Below, in pieces: positions 1 through 5,397 of a DNA stretch of 6,201 nucleotides. Origin of the DNA: Bacteroidota bacterium (GTDB lineage: Bacteria; Bacteroidota; Ignavibacteria; UBA10030; UBA8401). Below the pieces are notes generated by a model, which had not been told where the DNA came from, did no database searches, and saw nothing but the letters and a program-made list of their open reading frames with translations. Each line of letters begins with the position of its first letter. Positions within the stretch are counted from its first letter, which is position 1. The stretch covers positions 1 through 6,201 of the forward strand of contig JAVBYA010000405.1 of NCBI GenBank assembly GCA_030824295.1, given 5' to 3'. The translations under genes were made by a program, and so were the position numbers.

Positions 1-534
1 TGTGCGGTTGAACATCCAATACATCATGCCGAGAGCGAAGAAGTTCTTCGTTTTGTCGACCACTTTCTGGCTGAGGTTCATGTCCGCCAGTGCGAGGTTC
101 GTCAGTTTGGTGATGTCCACCTGGAAGACCTGGAACTTGGAGAGGGAGCCGTCGGAGAGCGGACTCTGCGTATAGCCGGCGAGTTTCAGGTTCTTATCGC
201 CGAAACCGTCCGTGTTGACGATGATGATACCGCCGTCGATCAGGGAGCGGAGGTTCACTTTCAGCGATGCAGCGTTCATGGCGACGAGCACGTCGCAATG
301 GTCGCCGGGAGTGTTGATCTCCGTTGCGCCGAAATGGATCTGGAAGCCGCTGACGCCGTACGTGGTGCCGATAGGGGCGCGGATCTCTGCCGGATAATCG
401 GGCAGAGTGGAGAGGTCGTTCCCCATTGCTGCCGACGTATTGGTGAACTGACCGCCGGTCAACTGCATACCGTCGCCGGAATCTCCGGCAAAGCGTATCG
501 TTACCTCATCAAGTACACGGGTCTCTTTTTCCAT
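1..534 (-). CDS. korA: 2-oxoacid:ferredoxin oxidoreductase alpha subunit (2-oxoglutarate type), N-terminal part
   Basis: This is the first 178 residues of a 2-oxoacid:acceptor oxidoreductase subunit alpha. The gene runs off the left edge in frame. The family oxidatively decarboxylates a 2-oxoacid, typically 2-oxoglutarate, to acyl-CoA with thiamine diphosphate and reduces ferredoxin in the cytoplasm; the enzyme is a KorAB complex. The visible part is the gamma domain that in this subfamily is fused ahead of the alpha pyrimidine-binding domain. Marks are AGDSGDGMQLTG at residues 16-27, the PAEIRAPIGTTYGVSGFQI stretch at 49-67, and DVLVAMNAASL at 81-91. I chose ATG at 534: an AAGAAAG purine run lies about 8 bases upstream and family homology begins within a few residues. 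A GTG at 540 is possible. The frame is closed by TGA at 559-561. korB would be expected to the left, outside the window. Substrate preference (2-oxoglutarate against pyruvate or branched-chain acids) cannot be read from this part. Confidence 0.88.
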   Translation of the reverse strand, partial: MEKETRVLDEVTIRFAGDSGDGMQLTGGQFTNTSAAMGNDLSTLPDYPAEIRAPIGTTYGVSGFQIHFGATEINTPGDHCDVLVAMNAASLKVNLRSLIDGGIIIVNTDGFGDKNLKLAGYTQSPLSDGSLSKFQVFQVDITKLTNLALADMNLSQKVVDKTKNFFALGMMYWMFNRT

Positions 535-558
535 AAGCACGTCTTTCTTAAGATTGTG

Positions 559-642
559 TCATTCCGCCTCTGCGGCAGGAATACGGATGAAAGAATTGGT
601 GATAGATTCGTTGGTGGACCGGCCGGCGGGGGGAGTGTTCAT
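559..642 (-). other. Possible 27-residue micro-ORF in the korA leader
   Basis: This frame starts with ATG at 642 and ends with TGA at 559-561, 24 bases before the korA start, on the same strand. It would encode a hydrophilic peptide, beginning MNTPPAGRST and ending RIPAAEAE, with no family I recognise. Its ATG overlaps the TGA of the upstream minus-strand frame that ends at 639, forming an ATGA junction. There is no clear Shine-Dalgarno sequence in front of it. Codon choice (ACC, ATC, GCC, TTC) looks more like the neighbouring genes than the frame upstream does. It could be a coupled leader peptide, the 3' end of a frameshifted gene, or chance. Confidence 0.2.
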
Positions 643-836
643 GACCCGGGACCAGTAGTGTGATGCCGGTACAAATGCAAAAGGTGCGCCAAATACGAAG
701 AAGCCAAAATGCCGAGTTTTTTCTCCTGAAAGGAGCCGCTGTTTTTCAAATGTGGGAAAACTGCTGAATCTATCCCAAACATATGAAGTGATACGGTAAG
801 AATCCCAATCAAAACAAAGGGGGCCGACGGATGATG

Positions 837-865
837 ATAATCAAGACGGAAATGTCCTGTTTCAA
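837..865 (-). promoter_or_regulatory. Possible sigma-70-type promoter for korA
   Basis: On the minus strand TTGAAA (865-860) is followed after exactly 17 bases by GATTAT (842-837). This matches 5 of 6 and 4 of 6 consensus positions. Transcription would start near 830 and give korA a leader of about 300 bases. The site lies downstream of the neighbouring gene's terminator, which fits an independent korA transcript. A TAnnTTTG element of the type used by Bacteroidota is also present at 783-776 (TATGTTTG), so the real promoter is uncertain. Confidence 0.35.
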
Positions 866-922
866 AGTAGCTCATTCCTCCGGCATATTCAAGTGCTATA
901 GAATAGAGCGGACGGAAACAGA

Positions 923-949
923 AACACCCGCCGGAGCCGGTCGGGTGTT
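923..949 (-). terminator. Rho-independent terminator of the heme-sensor gene
   Basis: On the minus strand AACACCCG (949-942) pairs perfectly with CGGGTGTT (930-923) across an 11-base loop that can itself form two more GC pairs. It is followed by TTTCTGTTT. It begins 22 bases past the stop codon of the sensor gene (972-974) and has the right orientation. A terminator here indicates that korA is not read from the sensor promoter. Confidence 0.75.
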
Positions 950-971
950 GTGTCATTCAAACGGCAGCCGG

Positions 972-2426
972 TCACATGGGAAGTGTGATACGATATGCTG
1001 TTCCTTTTCCCTCTTCGGATGAGACAGAGACGGCACCGTTCTGTTTTTCGATGATCCGTTTTGCCAGTGCAAGATCGAGTCCCACGCCGCCGCTTTGCAC
1101 CACTTTCATGAATGGTTCAAAGATCTTCTCCTGGAATCCTGCAGGGATCCCGCTGCCGTTATCGGTGATGATGAAGAAGAGTTGTCCGTTGACGGTGTCG
1201 CTTTCGAGTATGATCTTCCCGCCGGCGGGGACGTAATTCGCGGCATAGAGGATGATGTTGCTGAGCGCACGGATCGTCCGCTCGGCATCGATGATGGCTT
1301 GTCCGTCGTACCGGTCCCGCATTTCGAAATGGATCTGCTGCCGGTCCAGTCCCTGTTTCACGGCCGCACCGACGGTGCGGAGGAGTTTCCCGACTCCGGC
1401 GAGCTGTTTGTTCACGCGGAGTTCCCCGGAAGTGAAGTCGATCAGGTCCTGCGTCATCCGGTTCACTTGCTGAGCGGATTCCTTTGCTTCGTCCAACAAT
1501 GATTGTTTCTTTGATTCGTCCTGCGGGTTCCGTTTCAGTTCATCGATGGCGGAGGTGATCGTGCTGATGGGTGTGCGGAAGTCCTGCACGAGCGATGCGG
1601 CGACCTGACCGACGGTGGAGATGCGCATTGCATCCTGACTTTGTCGAAGTGCTGAACGCATCTGTACGAATGCACCGGCGAGCCGGCCTACTTCATCGTT
1701 CCCATCGGGAAGTGATGACGCATCGTTCATGTTCCCTTTTCCGATCGCTTCTGCGGCGGTTTCCAGTTGACGGAGGGGAGTGCGGACCAATGTGCGGAAG
1801 AAAAGGAAACCGGCAGCAAGCACCACGAATGCGACTCCTCCAGAGACCATCGCGGAGCGCTGAGAGTTCCGTTCGTTCGCTTCGATGATCTTGGTCAGCG
1901 GGAAGTCCAGATGCGCCACGCCGAGCACGTCGCCGATCTGCACATCGTGACAGCGGAGGCATTTCTTCTCCGCTACGAACGGGACCATTGCTTTGAAATC
2001 ATCGCCGAGGCGGATCCATTGCTGTCTGCCGGTGGCGAGGACCTTGTTCCCGTACTCATTATCGACCTCACCTTTGCGGTTTGCAAGCGAGATCCGTTCA
2101 CCCAGGCGGACAGCGCGTGTGCTGTCCATGAAATCCTCCGCGAGCCGGAGCCGAGACGTGTCGATGCGGATGTACAGTTCGTGCAGGTTGGCGGCGTGCT
2201 TCACCTTCTCCAGATACTTATCATCCACCATCTGGCTTTCCACCATCATATTGACGAGCGATTCGCGGACGATGAGTGCCTTCTCGTTGGCCGCTTCGAG
2301 TGCCTGCGCCTGCATCTGTTCCTGTTGATACTCATTGTTCAGGTAGATGCTCACTGCGATGCCAATGATGAAGATGGGAACGAAGGTGAGGAAGAACTTT
2401 GTTGAGATACTGAGATTTTTGAACAT
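972..2426 (-). CDS. Membrane heme-binding sensor histidine-kinase-like protein with degenerate kinase core
   Basis: This 484-residue protein has sensor-kinase architecture. TM1 is at about 11-29. A periplasmic domain of about 160 residues follows, carrying the c-type heme motif CLRCH (C156, C159, H160) and then VGDVLG-like residues IGDVLGVAHLDFPL. TM2 is at about 192-214, HAMP at about 211-263, a DHp-like helix pair at about 266-335, and a GHKL ATPase domain at about 378-484. The sensor domain resembles the DUF3365/Tll0287-like and Geobacter heme-PAS families known to sense redox state or ligands. Two changes are seen directly. The H-box reads LVQDFRTPI, with Gln281 (CAG) where the phosphorylated His belongs. 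The N-box reads SNIILYAANY, with Tyr394 where an Mg-coordinating Asn is usual. The G1 box (DNGSGIP, 422-428), F-box (IFEPF) and G2 box (GGVGLDLA) remain. It may therefore bind ATP without autophosphorylating. No response regulator is adjacent. The ATG at 2426 has AGGAG six bases upstream. Confidence 0.9.
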   Translation of the reverse strand: MFKNLSISTKFFLTFVPIFIIGIAVSIYLNNEYQQEQMQAQALEAANEKALIVRESLVNMMVESQMVDDKYLEKVKHAANLHELYIRIDTSRLRLAEDFMDSTRAVRLGERISLANRKGEVDNEYGNKVLATGRQQWIRLGDDFKAMVPFVAEKKCLRCHDVQIGDVLGVAHLDFPLTKIIEANERNSQRSAMVSGGVAFVVLAAGFLFFRTLVRTPLRQLETAAEAIGKGNMNDASSLPDGNDEVGRLAGAFVQMRSALRQSQDAMRISTVGQVAASLVQDFRTPISTITSAIDELKRNPQDESKKQSLLDEAKESAQQVNRMTQDLIDFTSGELRVNKQLAGVGKLLRTVGAAVKQGLDRQQIHFEMRDRYDGQAIIDAERTIRALSNIILYAANYVPAGGKIILESDTVNGQLFFIITDNGSGIPAGFQEKIFEPFMKVVQSGGVGLDLALAKRIIEKQNGAVSVSSEEGKGTAYRITLPM

Positions 2427-2432
2427 ACGCCG

Positions 2433-2437
2433 CTCCT
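2433..2437 (-). promoter_or_regulatory. Ribosome binding site of the heme-sensor gene
   Basis: The minus strand reads AGGAG here, six bases before the ATG at 2426. This is a good Shine-Dalgarno match and fixes the start. The resulting N-terminus (MFKNLSISTKFF) is a short basic segment leading directly into TM1, as expected. Confidence 0.8.
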
Positions 2438-2456
2438 GTCCTTGATTACGTCGCTT

Positions 2457-2484
2457 AAATTACACAATTTAGTCTGATTTTCAA
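2457..2484 (-). promoter_or_regulatory. Possible promoter of the heme-sensor gene, overlapping an inverted repeat
   Basis: On the minus strand TTGAAA (2484-2479) and TAATTT (2462-2457) are separated by 16 bases. The second box is a weak match (3 of 6, but it keeps the TA...T positions). Transcription would start near 2450 and leave a leader of about 24 bases containing the ribosome binding site. The -10-like box lies inside the perfect inverted repeat TAAATT-ACAC-AATTTA (2456-2471), which could be an operator or may simply reflect AT-rich promoter DNA. Confidence 0.35.
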
Positions 2485-2533
2485 GGTGAAGGGGATGCGA
2501 ACGAAGAATGAAAGTTTCCATTTCACCAGCCGT

Positions 2534-2549
2534 TGTGCGAAATATCACA
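2534..2549 (+). promoter_or_regulatory. CRP/FNR-family-like palindrome upstream of pirin
   Basis: The bases TGTGC-GAAATA-TCACA match the E. coli CRP pattern TGTGA-N6-TCACA at 9 of 10 arm positions. The centre is at 2541.5, about 45 bases before the transcription start implied by the TATAAT at 2575-2580, close to a class II activator position. It sits in the divergent region between the heme sensor and pirin, so it could act on either gene. The regulator is not in the window, and a match of this size can arise by chance. Confidence 0.35.
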
Positions 2550-2574
2550 CCTCGGCGGATACAAGAAGAGAATA

Positions 2575-2580
2575 TATAAT
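2575..2580 (+). promoter_or_regulatory. Consensus -10 box (TATAAT) upstream of pirin
   Basis: This is a perfect TATAAT on the pirin strand. The matching -35 region (2552-2557, TCGGCG) is poor, which would fit a promoter that needs an activator such as one bound at 2534-2549. One point against it is that the implied transcription start, about 2586-2588, falls inside the Shine-Dalgarno sequence and would give an almost leaderless mRNA. The true promoter may therefore lie further upstream. Confidence 0.35.
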
Positions 2581-2585
2581 TCCGC

Positions 2586-2590
2586 AGGAG
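2586..2590 (+). promoter_or_regulatory. Ribosome binding site that fixes the pirin start
   Basis: AGGAG is followed by five bases and then ATG at 2596. An in-frame ATG at 2533 has no such site and would add 21 residues unlike the pirin family, so 2596 is the start used here. Confidence 0.8.
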
Positions 2591-2595
2591 TAAAA

Positions 2596-3498
2596 ATGTC
2601 CATACGACCAGTCAAACGAATCACGCAGGCCCAGCCGGCGATGGAGGGTGCAGGGGTCCACCTGCGCCGCGCGTTCGGGTTCGGCGATCCGTCCGAGTTC
2701 GATCCGTTCCTGATGCTGGATGATTTCCGGAATGACGATCCGCGTAAGTATTCCGCCGGATTCCCGTGGCATCCGCACCGCGGTATCGAGACGATCACCT
2801 ACGTGCTGGCCGGGAATGTGAGTCACAGCGACAGTCTTGGGAATAACGGTCTGCTCGGCGCCGGCGATGTGCAGTGGATGACCGCCGGACGCGGGATCCT
2901 GCATCAGGAGATGCCGCAGGGTGATGTGCAGGGACGGATGCATGGATTCCAACTTTGGGCGAATCTACCGTCATCGCTCAAAATGACATCACCCCGGTAT
3001 CAGGATGTGGCGTCGAAGGAGATCCCTGTTGTGACGGATGACGACGGCACACAGGTGCGTATCATCTGCGGTGATTTCTGGGGGAAGAAAGGTCCGGTGG
3101 ACGGAATCGCTGCCGATCCCCGGTATCTGGATGTGTTCGTCCCGCCCGGAAAACGGAAGACGCTCAAAGTGGAGACGTACCGTCAGGCGTTCGCGTATAT
3201 CTTTGAAGGGAGCGGTTCGTTCCGTGATGCGTCGGCGCCGCAGGATATCATGCGCGAGAGTGTTCTGCCGAACGGAGAAGAGTATCTGGAATGGTCCGGA
3301 AACCGTTCGCTCATTCTGTTCGGCAACGGGGATGAAGTGACCGTGCAGGCAGGGGAGAGCGGTATCCGGTTCCTGCTGGTCTCCGGCAAACCGTTGAAGG
3401 AACCGGTTGCATGGGGCGGTCCAATCGTGATGAACACACAGCAGGAGCTGCAGCAGGCGTTCCGTGAACTGAGGGACGGGACGTTCATCAAGAAGTAA
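2596..3498 (+). CDS. Pirin-family bicupin protein
   Basis: This 300-residue protein is the normal length for pirins (about 230-310). The N-terminal cupin contains the family metal ligands: H59 and H61 in PWHPHRGIET, and H103 and E105 in GRGILHQEMP. These correspond to the three His and one Glu that hold a single Fe-type ion in characterised pirins. The signature FDPFLMLDDF is at 36-45, and a PPGKRKTLKVETYRQAFAYIFEGSG segment around 183-207 begins the second cupin. There is no signal peptide or membrane segment, so it is cytoplasmic. Bacterial pirins include quercetin 2,3-dioxygenases (YhhW) and proteins that modulate pyruvate dehydrogenase or stress responses. The sequence does not say which applies here. 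It is a single-gene transcript, divergent from the heme sensor and closed by the terminator at 3552-3581. Confidence 0.93.
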   Translation: MSIRPVKRITQAQPAMEGAGVHLRRAFGFGDPSEFDPFLMLDDFRNDDPRKYSAGFPWHPHRGIETITYVLAGNVSHSDSLGNNGLLGAGDVQWMTAGRGILHQEMPQGDVQGRMHGFQLWANLPSSLKMTSPRYQDVASKEIPVVTDDDGTQVRIICGDFWGKKGPVDGIAADPRYLDVFVPPGKRKTLKVETYRQAFAYIFEGSGSFRDASAPQDIMRESVLPNGEEYLEWSGNRSLILFGNGDEVTVQAGESGIRFLLVSGKPLKEPVAWGGPIVMNTQQELQQAFRELRDGTFIKK

Positions 3499-3551
3499 CA
3501 AACGTGTTTACTTGCATACGTCTCACACGCTTTATTGAAGCATAACAAAAA

Positions 3552-3581
3552 AGCCCGAACTGAAAAGTTCGGGCTTTTTTT
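3552..3581. terminator. Strong bidirectional terminator between convergent pirin and argG
   Basis: The perfect 10-base-pair stem AGCCCGAACT (3552-3561) and AGTTCGGGCT (3566-3575) closes a GAAA loop. It is followed by six T on the plus strand. On the left the A-run at 3547-3551 gives a U-tract on the minus strand, so it can stop pirin transcripts from the left and argG transcripts from the right. It lies 53 bases past the pirin stop. Confidence 0.93.
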
Positions 3582-3612
3582 GTAGTGTTATGTTGGAACT
3601 GTCGGATCGTTC

Positions 3613-3645
3613 AGCCGAATCAAGGTTTATAACCCTGACCCGGCT
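3613..3645. repeat. Second stem-loop just downstream of argG
   Basis: The outer arms AGCCG (3613-3617) and CGGCT (3641-3645) pair. After a 2x2 internal loop, TCAAGGTT (3620-3627) pairs with AACCCTGA (3631-3638), with one G-T wobble on one strand, around a three-base TAT loop. It lies only 7 bases past the argG stop codon. No T-run follows on either strand, so it does not look like a simple terminator. It could protect the argG mRNA 3' end or be a small dispersed repeat. Confidence 0.6.
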
Positions 3646-3652
3646 TGGTCCG

Positions 3653-4891
3653 TTACTTCTTGCGCTTTAAGACCTTCTTGACCTTTGCAAATTTCTCTTT
3701 GTTCACCTTGTTGTAGATCTTGGAGGGTAGTCCATAGATCTTGATGAATCCTTCCGCTGCAGTATGATCGAACGTATCCTCCTTGGTATAGGTGGCGAGT
3801 TTCATGTCATACAATGAGTACGGCGATGTGCGTCCGGCGATCTCCAGATTGCCTTTGTACATCTTCACCTTGACGATGCCGGTGACGTTCTTCTGTGTTT
3901 CGTTGATGAAGCCGTCCAACGCTTTTTTGAGCGGTGTGAACCAGAGACCGTTGTAGATGATATCCGCATAGTCGTTGGAGATCTTCGCCTTTGCGTGCAT
4001 CACTTCCTTATCCAGCGTGAGCCGTTCCAGTTCGCGGTGCGCGAAGTGCAGTGTGGATGCTGCCGGCGCCTCGTAGATCTCGCGCGATTTGATGCCGACC
4101 AGGCGGTTCTCGACCAGGTCCAAACGTCCGACACCGTTCGCACCGGCGATCTCATTCAGTTTGTGAATGAGGGAGACGCCATCCATCTTTTTACCGTTCA
4201 ATCCGACCGGCACACCTTCCTTGAACTCGATGGTCACATAGGTCGCTTTATCCGGTGCATTCTCCGGTGAGGTTGTGCGGGTGTACGCGTCCTGCGGTGC
4301 GACCTCCATCGGATCCTCCAGGATACCGCATTCGATGCTGGTCCCCCAGATGTTCTCGTCGATGGAATAGGGGCTTGCCTTGGTGGCCGCGACCGGGATG
4401 CCGTGCTTCTCGCAATAGGCGATCTCTTCTTCGCGGGATTTGAACTCCCACTCACGGAGCGGTGCGATCACTTTCAGTTCCGGAGCGAGCGCCATCACGG
4501 CAACTTCGAAACGGACCTGATCGTTCCCTTTGCCGGTGCAGCCGTGAGCGACCGCAGTGCAGCGTTCGCGCTTGGCGACTTCCACTAATGCTTTTGCGAG
4601 CAGCGGACGGCCGAGCGAGGTGGCCATGGGATAGGTGTGTTCGTACAACGCGCCGGCTTTCAGCGCTGGGAAGATGTAGTCATACACGAATTCCTTCTCC
4701 AGATTCTGCATGAAGACCTTCTTTGCACCGGATTTGTACGCCTTTTCCGGTACGCCGATCAATTCCTTCTTCTGTCCAAGGTTGCCGGTGACGGTGATGA
4801 CATCGGCATTGTATTTCTCCTGGAGCCATTTCACGATCACGGAGGTGTCGAGGCCGCCGGAGTAGGCAACTGCAATTTTCTCTTTTTTCAT
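3653..4891 (-). CDS. argG: Argininosuccinate synthase
   Basis: This 412-residue cytoplasmic enzyme joins citrulline and aspartate with ATP to give argininosuccinate, AMP and PPi, the penultimate step of arginine synthesis. The length is normal (about 400). The ATP pyrophosphatase P-loop AYSGGLDTS is at 9-17. The nucleotide and substrate segments GRPLLAK (94-100) and AHGCTGKGNDQVRFE (115-129) follow, then SPYSIDENIWGTSIECGILEDP at 173-194. GVGRLDLVENRLVGIKSREIYE lies at 253-274. The C-terminus is a lysine-rich tail of the kind seen in tetrameric ArgG proteins. The start at 4891 puts the P-loop at its usual distance from the N-terminus. An ATG at 4954 would add 21 residues unlike the family. 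The Shine-Dalgarno sequence is weak (AGAAAG about 8 bases upstream). It follows argR after a 59-base gap without a convincing terminator or promoter, so it is probably co-transcribed with argF and argR. Confidence 0.97.
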   Translation of the reverse strand: MKKEKIAVAYSGGLDTSVIVKWLQEKYNADVITVTGNLGQKKELIGVPEKAYKSGAKKVFMQNLEKEFVYDYIFPALKAGALYEHTYPMATSLGRPLLAKALVEVAKRERCTAVAHGCTGKGNDQVRFEVAVMALAPELKVIAPLREWEFKSREEEIAYCEKHGIPVAATKASPYSIDENIWGTSIECGILEDPMEVAPQDAYTRTTSPENAPDKATYVTIEFKEGVPVGLNGKKMDGVSLIHKLNEIAGANGVGRLDLVENRLVGIKSREIYEAPAASTLHFAHRELERLTLDKEVMHAKAKISNDYADIIYNGLWFTPLKKALDGFINETQKNVTGIVKVKMYKGNLEIAGRTSPYSLYDMKLATYTKEDTFDHTAAEGFIKIYGLPSKIYNKVNKEKFAKVKKVLKRKK

Positions 4892-4950
4892 CGTTGTGTC
4901 TTTCTGTTTAGAGTGTGATTGATCTGTGTTGAGTATCCAATTTCGGTGAT

Positions 4951-5397
4951 TCAATGTTCGAACAGAAGTTCTTTGAGATGCTTTACGAGCGGGGTGATCT
5001 TCTTCACGGAGACCGGCGTGACCAGGACGGTATCGTCGCCGGCCAGTGTTCCGAGCACCATCTTGTTCCTTCCGGAGTCGATAAAGGAGGCAACGCCGCC
5101 GGCGCGTCCGGGCAGTGTGCGGACAACGATCAGCGATTCATTCGCTTCGATGCCGACCACTTCGTGCGTTACCAGAGGGGTGATGGAAGTCTCTTCGAGC
5201 TGATTGGCGATGGCGTAGCGGATCTTTCCCTTCACGTGGATGCGGACGATGCCGAGTTCGGCGAAGTCGCGGGAGAGGGTCGCCTGTGTGACGATGATGC
5301 CGCGTTTCTTCAGGACGGAGACCAGTTCTTCCTGGTTAGCCACGCTGTGGTCCTGGATGATCTCCTTGATGATGAATTGCCGCTGTGTCTTGTTCAT
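4951..5397 (-). CDS. argR: Arginine repressor
   Basis: This 148-residue protein is the standard length for ArgR/AhrC. It binds arginine as a hexamer and represses biosynthetic genes, or activates catabolic ones, through ARG boxes. The N-terminal winged helix-turn-helix (about 1-65) contains the recognition signature TQATLSRDF at 37-45. The C-terminal oligomerisation and arginine-binding domain contains GTLAGDDT at 116-123, whose two Asp contact arginine in characterised homologues. The start at 5397 gives the classic ArgR N-terminus (NKTQRQFIIKEII). The longer frame back to 5646 is only the shadow of argF. Its ATG overlaps the argF stop as ATGA, which suggests translational coupling. Because it lies inside the arg run, it probably controls its own transcription. 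Its ARG boxes would be expected at the operon promoter outside the window. Confidence 0.96.
   Translation of the reverse strand: MNKTQRQFIIKEIIQDHSVANQEELVSVLKKRGIIVTQATLSRDFAELGIVRIHVKGKIRYAIANQLEETSITPLVTHEVVGIEANESLIVVRTLPGRAGGVASFIDSGRNKMVLGTLAGDDTVLVTPVSVKKITPLVKHLKELLFEH
5394..5397 (-). promoter_or_regulatory. ATGA stop/start overlap between argF and argR
   Basis: The TGA of argF (5396-5394) and the ATG of argR (5397-5395) share bases. A GGAAAACGGAA purine run within the end of argF can serve as the ribosome binding site. Such overlaps usually couple translation and fix the stoichiometry of neighbouring products. Confidence 0.85.

Larger units (their letters stand above)
535..913. other. 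Non-coding or leader region upstream of korA, no convincing gene
   Basis: This stretch between the korA start and the terminator of the next gene has no recognisable protein family on either strand. On the minus strand an open frame runs from 956 to 639, but its first part passes straight through the terminator at 923-949. Its codons (GGG, ATA, TTG, TCA) also differ from those of the neighbouring genes. A second minus frame is open from 840 to 559. I see a possible promoter at 837-865, a short hairpin at 723-735 (CTCCT-GAA-AGGAG), and a run of six T on the plus strand at 717-722. I see no tRNA, rRNA or known riboswitch pattern. The likeliest reading is a long 5' leader of korA. A frameshifted small gene is the alternative. 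Confidence 0.5.

Noticed and set aside
298..663. 121-residue plus-strand frame opposite korA
   Set aside because: It is antisense to the well-supported korA, is rich in Arg, Gly and Cys as antisense shadows often are, and has no family resemblance.
723..735. CTCCT-GAA-AGGAG hairpin as a terminator
   Set aside because: It has only five base pairs. On the minus strand it is followed by A residues and on the plus strand by CCGCTG before the T-run, so it lacks the structure of a working terminator.
639..956. 105-residue minus-strand frame as a complete gene
   Set aside because: Its 5' part runs through the clear terminator at 923-949, it has no suitable ribosome binding site (GGAGGA directly abuts the internal ATG at 875), its codon choice differs from its neighbours, and I recognise no family. 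It is kept only as a possible fragment in the leader finding.
1767..2405. 212-residue plus-strand frame opposite the heme sensor
   Set aside because: It is the antisense shadow of the sensor gene, whose domains, start and terminator are all clear. Its composition, rich in His, Leu, Val and Asp, is typical of a shadow.
2989..3501. 170-residue minus-strand frame opposite pirin
   Set aside because: It is antisense to pirin, whose metal ligands and length are intact. There is no ribosome binding site or recognisable motif.
4892..4954. Upstream ATG at 4954 for argG
   Set aside because: It would start inside the end of argR and add 21 residues with no family match. The ATG at 4891 places the P-loop correctly.
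4892..4960. ARG box between argR and argG
   Set aside because: Only one half-site-like TTGAAT is visible on the minus strand, at the end of argR. There is no second half with the expected spacing, so I do not annotate an operator.
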